Source: Trueperella sp. (GTDB lineage Bacteria; Actinomycetota; Actinomycetes; Actinomycetales; Actinomycetaceae). From it: 14,984 nt of DNA. This document shows positions 1 to 6,681 of this stretch, piece by piece (within the stretch, counting starts at the first letter, position 1; every line of letters starts with the position of its first letter). A program made the position numbers and the translations under genes. The stretch is from the NCBI GenBank assembly GCA_012727825.1, contig JAAYGH010000202.1, forward strand, positions 1 to 14,984. The letters run 5' to 3'. The notes beneath the pieces are model-generated. The model saw only the letters and a list, made by a program, of their open reading frames with translations. It was not told where the DNA came from and ran no database searches.

Positions 1-274
1 CCTCACTCGCATTCCGCGTCTGCTTCTGGTTGGCAAGCGCACGATGCGCATTGCATGGCAGGCCATCGCGATTGGCGTCGCGTTCTCTGTTGTGCTCATG
101 CTGATCGGTGCCACGGGCGTCATGCCAGCGTTCGTTGGAGCATGGATGCAGGAACTCGTCGATCTCGCGTGCATCTTGTGGGCTCTCTTGGCTGCTCGCC
201 CGTCAAAAGCCGAAAAGGAGCTGAGTGCCCGCTTCGCTCAACCGCAGGGGCGCGAGCCAACAGTGAGCGTGTAG
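1..274 (+). CDS. Heavy-metal translocating P-type ATPase, C-terminal fragment
   Basis: The 3' end of a gene that starts before the window; the first full codon is at base 2 and the stop is TAG at 272-274. The 90 visible residues fit the last two transmembrane helices of P1B-type metal pumps: a basic stretch (GKRTMRIAWQ) leads into a hydrophobic helix, then GVMPAFVGAWMQELVDLACI, which resembles the family's typical 'Q-E-x-(V/I)-D-(V/L)' segment before the final helix, and a short charged tail. These pumps use ATP to export or import transition metals across the cytoplasmic membrane. The metal-binding helix, DKTGT phosphorylation site and ATP-binding domain lie outside the window, so the metal cannot be named. 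No terminator is visible after it. The family is fairly sure, the substrate unknown. Confidence 0.75.
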   Translation, partial: LTRIPRLLLVGKRTMRIAWQAIAIGVAFSVVLMLIGATGVMPAFVGAWMQELVDLACILWALLAARPSKAEKELSARFAQPQGREPTVSV

Positions 275-307
275 CGCCTCATAGAGACCCCGTGAAATGA
301 GAGATTG

Positions 308-346
308 CGGTGAGTTCGCGCTATCCTTGTGAACGTGAACTCGCCG
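308..346 (+). promoter_or_regulatory. Inverted repeat around the putative efp -10 box
   Basis: The 13-base arms 308-320 and 334-346 are complementary apart from two positions that would be G-T (G-U in RNA). They are separated by 13 bases holding TATCCT (322-327), a TANNNT-type actinobacterial -10. With that -10, transcription would start near 334, leaving an efp leader of about 38 bases. Only the right arm would then be transcribed, so the symmetry would act at DNA level, as an operator. If transcription starts further upstream it would be an RNA hairpin instead. No convincing -35 is seen. Confidence 0.4.
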
Positions 347-371
347 TGAGTAGCGGCCCCAGAAAGATTGG

Positions 372-935
372 ATGAATGTGGCAACCACGAATGATCTGAA
401 GAATGGCATGATCCTGAAACTAGACAACCAGCTGTGGCAAGTTGTTGAATTTCAGCATGTCAAGCCTGGTAAGGGACCCGCCTTTGTTCGCACGAAGCTG
501 CGCAATGTTCTGTCCGGTAAGAATGTCGATAAGACGATGAACGCTGGCCTCAAGGTAGAAACTGCGACGGTTGACCGCCGTGATATGCAGTTCCTGTATA
601 ACGATGGTGAAGATTTCGTTTTTATGGACCTCGTGAACTATGAGCAGCTTCACGTCACGCCAGAGACCATGGGCGACGCCAAGAATTTCCTCCTCGAAAA
701 TGAGAATGCCACTGTCGCCATGTACGAAGGTCAGGTGCTCTTCGTTGAATTGCCATCGTCCGTCGTCTTGGAAATTACCTTTACCGAGCCTGGCTTGCAG
801 GGTGACCGCTCAAACGCTGGCAACAAGCCCGCAACCCTAGAGACTGGCTACGAGATCCAGGTGCCACTGTTTATTGACCAGGGCACCAAGGTCAAGGTTG
901 ATACCCGCTCCGGCGAGTACCTCGGCCGCGCCTAA
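372..935 (+). CDS. efp: Translation elongation factor P
   Basis: EF-P binds between the ribosomal P and E sites and rescues ribosomes stalled at polyproline stretches. The 187 residues match the usual family length: an N-terminal KOW-like domain (about 1-65) with the tip loop [10 protein letters not shown] (lysine at residue 34), then two OB-fold domains with the typical [11 protein letters not shown] and the C-terminal [12 protein letters not shown]. The PGKGP palindromic loop is the actinobacterial type, known to work with an unmodified lysine; no modification gene is visible here. Two starts are possible: ATG 372 (weak AGAAAG site at 361-366, 5-base spacing) or GTG 378, which would give the canonical N-terminus [11 protein letters not shown] prefer 372 for spacing, but 378 fits the family better. 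It overlaps nusB by one base (TAATG), so the two are probably co-translated. Confidence 0.97.
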   Translation: MNVATTNDLKNGMILKLDNQLWQVVEFQHVKPGKGPAFVRTKLRNVLSGKNVDKTMNAGLKVETATVDRRDMQFLYNDGEDFVFMDLVNYEQLHVTPETMGDAKNFLLENENATVAMYEGQVLFVELPSSVVLEITFTEPGLQGDRSNAGNKPATLETGYEIQVPLFIDQGTKVKVDTRSGEYLGRA

Positions 936-1456
936 TGCCCAAGTCAAGGAAAGACCGCCCGAATCCCGAGCGGAAGGGCCGTTCACTTCAGCGCCAAAAG
1001 GCTCTTGATGTCCTTTTTGAGGCAGACGCGCGCGACACCGATCTGCGAGAACTCCTCGAAGAACGCAAGACTATCTCCACCAACATCGTGCCAATTGGCG
1101 CGTACGGCATCACGATCGTCGACACGTACGCGGACGCCGCGAGCGATGTGGACTCGATGATCGAGGCCGCTTCGCCCACGTGGTCACTACACCGTATGAG
1201 CACGGTAGATCGTAACCTTTTGCGCATCGGAGCTACGGAGATCATGTTCCTCGGCATCGATGTGCCCGTCATCGTTTCTGAGATCAAATCACTTGCACGT
1301 GACGTGTCATCCGACTCGTCCGTGGGTTTCACAATGGGCGTACTCAACCGCATTGGAGACATTCGCAAGGCAGAGACTGCAGGGTTGAACGACGAGGTCA
1401 CCACATTACCGACCGTCGAATCTACGCCTGACGTACCGCCCTCGAACGAGTTGTGA
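935..1456 (+). CDS. nusB: Transcription antitermination factor NusB
   Basis: NusB pairs with NusE (S10) on boxA RNA to form the antitermination complex on rRNA operons. The 173 residues hold a basic N-terminal tail, then the all-helical NusB fold: RQKALDVLFEAD (about 20-31), the WSLHRMSTVDRNLLRIGATE helix in the middle (family consensus W-x-L-x-R-M-x-x-V-D-R-x-x-L-R-I-G) and DVPVIVSEIKSLARDVSSDS. The usual F-V-N-G-V-L near the end reads FTMGVLNRI, a mild departure. A polar tail of about 30 residues follows the fold. The start overlaps the efp stop (TAATG), so translational coupling is likely. An intrinsic terminator follows within 25 bases. In many actinobacteria the pyr operon begins right after nusB; here the next gene is a shortened carA. 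Confidence 0.95.
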   Translation: MPKSRKDRPNPERKGRSLQRQKALDVLFEADARDTDLRELLEERKTISTNIVPIGAYGITIVDTYADAASDVDSMIEAASPTWSLHRMSTVDRNLLRIGATEIMFLGIDVPVIVSEIKSLARDVSSDSSVGFTMGVLNRIGDIRKAETAGLNDEVTTLPTVESTPDVPPSNEL

Positions 1457-1478
1457 GGCACACTCTCCTCACCATGTG

Positions 1479-1510
1479 GACGCCGGCCATCGTGCCGGCG
1501 TCTTGTTTTT
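1479..1510 (+). terminator. Intrinsic terminator after nusB
   Basis: A perfect 9-bp stem (GACGCCGGC at 1479-1487 with GCCGGCGTC at 1494-1502), a 6-base loop and a T-rich tail (TTGTTTTT, 1503-1510). It ends the efp-nusB transcript, so carA-carB needs read-through or its own promoter; none is clear in the 32 bases that remain before carA. Confidence 0.85.
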
Positions 1511-1542
1511 ACGATGGAACTAGTCGATGACAAGGAGTAGCC

Positions 1543-1950
1543 ATGGGTACGCAGGCAAGGATCGTGTGTGAGGACGGACCGGTCTTCACCGGCAGTCCCT
1601 TCGGTGCGAGGGGAACGGTCACGGGACGACTCATTATTGAAACCACTGCCACCGGCTACGAAAGAGTCATCGTTGATACCAACAAAGTCGGCGCGATCGT
1701 GGTGTTCACATCGCCCCATATTGGCAACACGGGCCTCAATCTCGAAGCATCAGGCACCGGAAACATTCAGGTTGCCGGCATTATTTCCCGTGATCCCGTC
1801 CCTCGGTCGTCCTCAACCCATGCGAAAGTCGAACTGGAAGCGCAAATGGCAGCAGACGGCGTCGTGGGTATTAGGGACGTTGATACGCGAGCGCTCACAC
1901 GGCACGCGCGCGGACGTGAACTTACCGTGACGATCGAAAGCGATATTTAA
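1543..1950 (+). CDS. carA: CarA N-terminal domain only: carbamoyl-phosphate synthase small chain without its glutaminase domain
   Basis: A normal CarA (about 360-390 aa) has an N-terminal CPSase small-chain domain plus a C-terminal class-I glutamine amidotransferase that feeds ammonia to CarB. This protein is only 135 aa and matches the first domain alone: [45 protein letters not shown] and [17 protein letters not shown] are family landmarks. It stops just past the domain's last strand, so the Cys-His-Glu triad is entirely absent and no remnant is left before carB. Some domain positions have drifted: the usual D-P-S-Y after TGYxE reads DTNK, and the acidic E-D-x-E-S stretch is missing. The gene looks live: AAGGAG at 1532-1537 sits 5 bases before ATG, the frame is open, and the TAA overlaps the carB ATG by one base. 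It probably serves as a structural partner for an ammonia-using CarB, or pairs with a glutaminase encoded elsewhere; both are inference. Recent decay or an assembly deletion are less likely alternatives. Confidence 0.85.
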   Translation: MGTQARIVCEDGPVFTGSPFGARGTVTGRLIIETTATGYERVIVDTNKVGAIVVFTSPHIGNTGLNLEASGTGNIQVAGIISRDPVPRSSSTHAKVELEAQMAADGVVGIRDVDTRALTRHARGRELTVTIESDI

Positions 1951-4900
1951 TGCCACGCAGAACAGACATTGAGTCCATCCTCGTTATCGGTTCGGGTCCG
2001 ATCGTCATCGGCCAGGCATGCGAATTCGACTATTCGGGTACACAAGCTTGCCGTGTGTTGAGGGAGGATGGCTACCGCGTCATACTCGTGAACTCCAATC
2101 CTGCCACCATTATGACGGATCCAGACATGGCTGATGCGACGTACATCGAGCCGATTACTCCCGAGGTTGTTACCTCGATTATCGAACGCGAGCGGCCGGA
2201 CGCCGTTTTGGCGACGCTCGGAGGACAAACAGCACTGAACACGGCGATGGCGTTGGTCGACAGTGGCACGTTTGAGAGGTACGGCGTGGAGTTCCTCGGC
2301 GCCGATGCAGAAGCAATTCGCAAAGGTGAGGATCGCCAAGCATTTAAGGAGGTGGTGGCCGCCTGCGGGGGAGAATCGGCTCGATCACACATCGCCCATA
2401 ACCTCGAAGAATGTTTGACGGCTGCTGCCGATCTTGGTTACCCACTTGTTGTGCGACCGTCGTTCACCATGGGCGGGCTCGGTTCGGGACTCGCGCGCAA
2501 TGCGGACGAGCTCGAGCGGATCGTCGGGGGAGGCCTGCACTACTCGCACACGGCTGAGGTGCTTCTTGAAGAGTCGATCCTTGGTTGGAAAGAGATTGAG
2601 CTCGAGGTCATTCGCGATTCCACCGACTCAGCAATGCTTGTGTGCGCAATTGAAAACTTCGATCCGGTCGGCGTTCACACGGGGGATTCGATCACGATGG
2701 CCCCCGCGCTGACTCTGACCGACGGTGAATACGCAGCCGTCCGCGAGCTTGGCTTTGCCATTGTGCGAGAAGTGGGACTCGCTGCTGGCGGTTGTAACAT
2801 TCAACTTGCGATCGAGCCTGATACCGGGCGAATCATCGTCATTGAAATGAACCCACGTGTCTCGCGTTCGTCCGCGTTGGCCTCGAAAGCAACGGGTGTG
2901 CCGATCGCCAAGGTCACCACGAAGTTGGCCGTGGGTTACACGCTCGATGAGATCACGAACGATATCACCGGCGAACCGCTGTCGGCGGGTGATCCAGCCA
3001 TAGATTACGTCGTCGTGAAAGTTCCGCGCTTCACGTTTGAGAAGTTCCCGGCGGCTGACGACACCTTGACGACGACGATGAAGTCGGTGGGTGAAGCCAT
3101 GTCGCTGGGCCGAAATTTCTCAGAGGCGCTCCAAAAGGCGATGCGGTCGATTGACAAAAAGGGATCGACGTTCCACTGGCGTGGAGAGCCCGACGTCGAG
3201 GCACTCCTGTCCTCCATGGCTCGGCCCACAGAGGGCCGGATTATCGAGATCCAACAGGCGCTGCGTGGCGGGGCAACCGTTGAGCTTGTCAATGAGTTGA
3301 CGGCTATTGATCCACTATTTCTCGATCAGATCGTGTTGATCAACGAGGTCGCTAACGAGATTGCGAACGCTCCGGCTCTTACACACGAGATCTTGAAAAA
3401 GGCCAAGAGGCACGGTTTTTCGGATCAGCAAATTGGCGAGATTCGAGACATCGGCGAAGCAACCGTGCGTGAATTGCGCTGGGCCTACGGGCTGCACCCC
3501 GTCTACAAGATGGTCGATACATGTGCGGGTACGCTGGGCACATCAACTCCATACATGTACTCGACCTATGATCAGGAATCCGAAGTTCCGCCGCGCGAGA
3601 AGCCGGCCGTCCTCATCCTCGGTTCGGGACCGAACCGTATTGGCCAGGGTCTCGAATTTGATTACTCGTGCGTTCAAGCCACCTTTGCCCTTGCGGAGGA
3701 GTACGAGACGGTCATTATCAATTGCAATCCCGAAACCGTCTCGACTGATTACGACATCTCCGATCGGCTTTACTTTGAGCCTCTAACGCTTGAAGACGTT
3801 CTCGAAATCTACCGTGCTGAGGCTTCAGCGGGCCCCATTGCGGGAGTTATCGTCCAGCTCGGCGGACAAACTCCGCTGTCACTTGCCAAGGGACTCGAGG
3901 AGGCGGGCCTGCCGATCGTAGGCACCTCTCCGGGTGCGATTGATCTGGCGGAAGACCGGGCATTATTTGGCACCGTTCTCGACAAGGCCGGCCTTCGGGC
4001 GCCTGAGTTCGGGACAGCAATGAACGATGCCCAAGCACTTGAGGTTGCAACAACCATCGGGTATCCGGTGCTCGTCCGCCCCTCATATGTGCTCGGTGGT
4101 CGCGGCATGCAAATCATCTTCTCCCGTTCCGAGCTGGAGGAGTATCTGGCTAGGCGTGAATCTGAAAAGACCGACGCTTCGCGAATCACGTCCCCACTGC
4201 TTATTGATCGCTTCCTCGACGATGCTGTGGAAATCGACGTCGACGCACTGTACGACGGCGAGGAGCTTTACCTTGGTGGCGTCATGCAACACATCGAAGA
4301 AGCCGGAATCCATTCGGGTGATTCGGCCTGCGTCATGCCACCGCTGACGATATCGCAGGCTACGATCGACCAGATTTACGTGGCCACCGAGGCAATTGCT
4401 CGGGGCGTCGGGGTCGTTGGTCTGTTGAACATCCAGTATGCGATTCGATCGGGAATTCTCTACGTCATTGAAGCGAACCCGCGCGCATCGCGCACGGTTC
4501 CGTTTGTATCGAAAGCAGCTGGCGTTTCGATTGCCCCAGCTGCCACCCGGATCATGATGGGCGAGACGATTGCCGAGCTCAAAGCAGCCGGTTGGCTACC
4601 CGACACGGATGCTCGTGTTCTCGATCTTGACGGCCCGATCTCGGTGAAGGAAGCCGTGCTTCCGTTTAAACGTTTTGTGACGACGAACGGCAAAGTAGTT
4701 GATACCGTACTCGGTCCAGAAATGCGCTCAACGGGCGAGGTCATGGGTATTGACACAACGTTCCCAGTGGCCTTCGCAAAGTCGCAAGCGGGTGCGTATG
4801 GCGGATTACCGACGTCTGGAAGCGTGTTTATTTCAGTATCCGACGACGATAAGTCGGGCATGATCTTCCCTGTCTCGCAATTGGTTGATATGGGTTTCAG

Positions 4901-5219
4901 GGTCTACGCCACCTCGGGAACCTCCCGGGTGCTTAGCCGCTATGGCATCGAATCGACCCACGTCGACAAGATCTCCGACCAGCCAGATCACAACGTCGTG
5001 CACCTCATTTCCTCGAGGCAGATCGACATGGTGATCAATACGCCCAATAACAAGGATAGCCGTGCGGATGGCTACTCGATTCGCGCGGCAACAACGGCTG
5101 CCGATCTACCCATCATGACGACGATCGCGGAGTTTGGTGCAGCGGTCCTGGCGATTAAACACCAGCGGGAACACGCGTTCGAAGTTGTGACGTTGCAGGA
5201 ACACAACATCCGGAAATAA
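1950..5219 (+). CDS. carB: Carbamoyl-phosphate synthase large chain
   Basis: CarB makes carbamoyl phosphate from bicarbonate, ammonia and two ATP, for arginine and pyrimidine synthesis. At 1089 residues it is full length. Order: a first ATP-grasp unit (about 1-400; [41 protein letters not shown]), an oligomerisation region (about 400-550), a second ATP-grasp unit (about 552-945; [46 protein letters not shown]) and a C-terminal MGS-like allosteric domain (about 955-1089; [30 protein letters not shown]). Both catalytic halves show all the landmarks I would expect, with no frameshift. The start overlaps the stop of the shortened carA, so synthesis is probably coupled. CarB of other bacteria can use free ammonia when its small subunit is missing, which makes an ammonia-dependent enzyme plausible here. 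No pyrF follows, unlike the common actinobacterial order. Confidence 0.97.
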   Translation: MPRRTDIESILVIGSGPIVIGQACEFDYSGTQACRVLREDGYRVILVNSNPATIMTDPDMADATYIEPITPEVVTSIIERERPDAVLATLGGQTALNTAMALVDSGTFERYGVEFLGADAEAIRKGEDRQAFKEVVAACGGESARSHIAHNLEECLTAAADLGYPLVVRPSFTMGGLGSGLARNADELERIVGGGLHYSHTAEVLLEESILGWKEIELEVIRDSTDSAMLVCAIENFDPVGVHTGDSITMAPALTLTDGEYAAVRELGFAIVREVGLAAGGCNIQLAIEPDTGRIIVIEMNPRVSRSSALASKATGVPIAKVTTKLAVGYTLDEITNDITGEPLSAGDPAIDYVVVKVPRFTFEKFPAADDTLTTTMKSVGEAMSLGRNFSEALQKAMRSIDKKGSTFHWRGEPDVEALLSSMARPTEGRIIEIQQALRGGATVELVNELTAIDPLFLDQIVLINEVANEIANAPALTHEILKKAKRHGFSDQQIGEIRDIGEATVRELRWAYGLHPVYKMVDTCAGTLGTSTPYMYSTYDQESEVPPREKPAVLILGSGPNRIGQGLEFDYSCVQATFALAEEYETVIINCNPETVSTDYDISDRLYFEPLTLEDVLEIYRAEASAGPIAGVIVQLGGQTPLSLAKGLEEAGLPIVGTSPGAIDLAEDRALFGTVLDKAGLRAPEFGTAMNDAQALEVATTIGYPVLVRPSYVLGGRGMQIIFSRSELEEYLARRESEKTDASRITSPLLIDRFLDDAVEIDVDALYDGEELYLGGVMQHIEEAGIHSGDSACVMPPLTISQATIDQIYVATEAIARGVGVVGLLNIQYAIRSGILYVIEANPRASRTVPFVSKAAGVSIAPAATRIMMGETIAELKAAGWLPDTDARVLDLDGPISVKEAVLPFKRFVTTNGKVVDTVLGPEMRSTGEVMGIDTTFPVAFAKSQAGAYGGLPTSGSVFISVSDDDKSGMIFPVSQLVDMGFRVYATSGTSRVLSRYGIESTHVDKISDQPDHNVVHLISSRQIDMVINTPNNKDSRADGYSIRAATTAADLPIMTTIAEFGAAVLAIKHQREHAFEVVTLQEHNIRK

Positions 5220-5396
5220 ACAGTCAGATAATTGCGGAGTTCCGGCAGCGTCTCGCCCGATCGTTCACATCCATGGCCTTGACCAGCACAATTACTGAAC
5301 GTGCCCCGTGAAACTGCCAATTGGTACTAAACGTCGGAATTTTGCACCTTTGAGCGCTATATTTACGTTAAGAGAGTCAAGCGTGAGGAGAACATC
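5220..5396 (+). other. Non-coding gap between carB and mihF, where pyrF usually lies
   Basis: This 177-base stretch has no convincing gene. Many actinobacteria carry pyrF (orotidine-phosphate decarboxylase) here. One frame from about 5229 reads IIAEFRQRLARSF before diverging, faintly like the start of a PyrF; this is too short to call. A small CCAATTGG palindrome lies at 5317-5324. No strong terminator for carB is seen. Confidence 0.5.
5358..5363 (+). promoter_or_regulatory. Candidate -10 element of mihF
   Basis: TATATT, 33 bases before the GTG start, would place transcription near 5370 and give a leader of about 27 bases that contains the GAGGAG ribosome site. No good -35 is seen at 16-18 bases upstream, so the call is tentative. 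Confidence 0.35.
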
Positions 5397-5708
5397 GTGG
5401 CTTTACCAATATTGACGCCCGAAGAGCGCAAAGCGGCGCTTGAAAAGGCAGCCATTGCGCGCAAGCGACGCGCAGTGATCAAGGAAGAATTAAAAAGTGG
5501 GGAAAAGAAACTGTCCGACGTTCTCACACTCGCTAAAGACGATCCGGTGATCGCCAAACTCAAGGTGACCTCCCTGTTGCAGGCAATGCCAGGAGTAGGT
5601 CCGGCCAAGAGCGCAACAATTATGGAGACAGCAAAGATATCTCCCTCTCGTCGCGTGGGCGGTCTAGGAAAACACCAAGCTCAACGGCTCATTGATCTGT
5701 TCGGCTGA
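5397..5708 (+). CDS. mihF: Actinobacterial integration host factor (MihF)
   Basis: A small basic nucleoid-associated protein that binds and bends DNA, unrelated to proteobacterial IHF-alpha/beta; it is essential in mycobacteria. The 103 residues match the family: a lysine/arginine-rich helical N-terminus (PEERKAALEKAAIARKRRAV, about 8-27) and a C-terminal helix-two-turn-helix region with GVGPAKSATIMETAKISPSR and VGGLGKHQAQRL. The start is GTG 5397, preceded by GAGGAG (5385-5390) with 6-base spacing. Its place before gmk and rpoZ is the standard actinobacterial neighbourhood and supports the assignment. Confidence 0.93.
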   Translation: MALPILTPEERKAALEKAAIARKRRAVIKEELKSGEKKLSDVLTLAKDDPVIAKLKVTSLLQAMPGVGPAKSATIMETAKISPSRRVGGLGKHQAQRLIDLFG

Positions 5709-5737
5709 CCAGGCAGATTAACGGAATCTAGGTTACG

Positions 5738-5759
5738 GGCACCATTTGGGGGTGGTGCC
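5738..5759 (+). terminator. Hairpin between mihF and gmk, possible weak terminator
   Basis: A 7-bp perfect stem (GGCACCA at 5738-5744, TGGTGCC at 5753-5759) with an 8-base loop lies 30 bases after the mihF stop. No U-tract follows, so it is a weak or factor-assisted terminator at best, or an RNA-stability structure in the gmk leader. Confidence 0.35.
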
Positions 5760-5801
5760 GGGCATTTGGCGTGGTTCGCCCAATTCTGGCACGATAAGAC
5801 C

Positions 5802-6356
5802 ATGGCAAAAGCGTTTGTGTTGACTGGTCCCACGGCAGTTGGCAAGGGCACCGTGATCGCTGAGATCACGAGTTTGCGTCCGGACATCTGGTTTTCTATT
5901 TCAGCAACGACCCGCGCACCGCGCCCTGGCGAGGTGGATGGCGTGAACTACCACTTCGTGACGAATCAAGAGTTCGACCGGATGGTCCGCAATGGTCATA
6001 TGCTTGAATGGGCGGTTGTCCACGGGCTCGCCAAGTACGGAACCCCACGCGGACCTGTCGACACCGCGCTTGAAGCTGGGCACACTGTTCTTCTGGAGGT
6101 TGATCTCGCCGGGGCGCGCCAAGTGCGCGAATCGCTTCCCGACGCCGAACAAATTTTCCTCGCCCCGCCGTCGTGGTCTGATCTCGAAATAAGACTCCGC
6201 GGCAGAGCAACTGAAACTGAAGAAGAGCAGCGTCGAAGGCTTGAGACGGCGAAAGTGGAACTGGCGGCGGAAGGCGAGTTCGACCACGTCGTCGTAAACA
6301 CGACAGTGGCACAAGCCACCGCAGACCTACTTAAATTAATGGACCAAGCCGACTAG
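5802..6356 (+). CDS. gmk: Guanylate kinase
   Basis: Phosphorylates GMP to GDP with ATP, an essential step of guanine nucleotide synthesis in the cytoplasm. The 184 residues contain the P-loop GPTAVGKGT (9-17; the usual serine after GP is threonine), the GMP-binding segment ISATTRAPRPGEVDGVNYHF, YGTPRGPVDTALEAGHTVLLE with the Walker-B-like strand, and the arginine-rich lid RLRGRATETEEEQRRRLE. An in-frame TTG at 5766 would add 12 residues (AWFAQFWHDKT), but these do not match the family, so I take ATG 5802. The Shine-Dalgarno signal before it is weak. The TAG stop is also the first part of a candidate -10 for rpoZ, 54 bases before that gene's start. Confidence 0.95.
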   Translation: MAKAFVLTGPTAVGKGTVIAEITSLRPDIWFSISATTRAPRPGEVDGVNYHFVTNQEFDRMVRNGHMLEWAVVHGLAKYGTPRGPVDTALEAGHTVLLEVDLAGARQVRESLPDAEQIFLAPPSWSDLEIRLRGRATETEEEQRRRLETAKVELAAEGEFDHVVVNTTVAQATADLLKLMDQAD

Positions 6357-6359
6357 ACT
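6354..6359 (+). promoter_or_regulatory. Candidate -10 element of rpoZ
   Basis: TAGACT, of the TANNNT type, overlaps the gmk TAG stop. Transcription would start near 6366, giving a leader of about 45 bases that holds a hairpin and a good ribosome site. The same hexamer recurs before rpe. The -35 region (TTAAAT, 6331-6336) is poor. Confidence 0.4.
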
Positions 6360-6370
6360 TGAATGCTGAT

Positions 6371-6388
6371 ACCTTGGCGATCCAAGGT
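6371..6388 (+). promoter_or_regulatory. Hairpin in the rpoZ leader
   Basis: A perfect 7-bp stem, ACCTTGG with CCAAGGT, closed by a CGAT tetraloop, ends 10 bases before the rpoZ ribosome site. No U-tract follows, so it is not an obvious terminator. It may stabilise the mRNA 5' end or mark the gmk 3' end. Confidence 0.45.
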
Positions 6389-6410
6389 GAATAATCGTGG
6401 AGAGGCAATT

Positions 6411-6677
6411 ATGTTCGGAACGACCCCCAATCCTGAGGGCATTACCTCGCCTGCAATCGATGTACTGCTGGACAAGGTGGATTCGAAGTACACGCTCGCA
6501 GTCTTCAGCGCTGCTCGAGCCCGCCAGATCAACTCCTACCGGCAGGAAATGAAGTCCGGCGATCAGAACGTGACCAATATTGGTCCATTGGTTCCAGCGA
6601 CTCCGGAAGACAAGCCGCTGTCGGTCGCACTCGAAGAGATTGCGCAAGACAAGCTCTCGATGTCCCTTGAAGACTAA
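6411..6677 (+). CDS. rpoZ: RNA polymerase omega subunit
   Basis: Omega helps fold and hold the beta-prime subunit in core RNA polymerase. The 88 residues show the family features: [20 protein letters not shown] (about 9-28), [16 protein letters not shown] with the conserved A-x-R-A-R-Q-I-N core (about 29-44), and [15 protein letters not shown] near the C-terminus, as in other actinobacterial omegas. An upstream in-frame ATG at 6363 would add 16 residues with no family match, and GGAGAGG (6399-6405) sits 5 bases before ATG 6411, so I chose the latter. Directly after the stop an intrinsic terminator lies within the start region of coaBC. Confidence 0.93.
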   Translation: MFGTTPNPEGITSPAIDVLLDKVDSKYTLAVFSAARARQINSYRQEMKSGDQNVTNIGPLVPATPEDKPLSVALEEIAQDKLSMSLED

Positions 6678-6681
6678 TAAC

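Noticed and set aside
1503..1531. Promoter for carA with TTGTTT as -35
   Set aside because: No TANNNT hexamer is at the right distance, and the TTGTTT is the terminator's U-tract.
988..1719. A 243-codon open frame on the - strand across nusB and the start of carA
   Set aside because: It runs across the nusB terminator and two clear genes on the other strand, has a low-complexity Ser/Arg-rich product without recognisable motifs, and is explained by codon bias of the genes opposite.
1568..1930. A 120-codon + strand frame inside carA, considered as a frameshifted remnant of the glutaminase half
   Set aside because: It overlaps the N-terminal domain in another frame and shows no amidotransferase motif such as a G-x-C-x-G nucleophile loop.
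5766..5801. TTG start that extends Gmk by 12 residues
   Set aside because: The added residues do not match guanylate kinases, whose first strand begins at ATG 5802.
5896..6319. Three long - strand frames opposite gmk
   Set aside because: They are arginine/serine-rich shadows of gmk with no family resemblance and no ribosome site.
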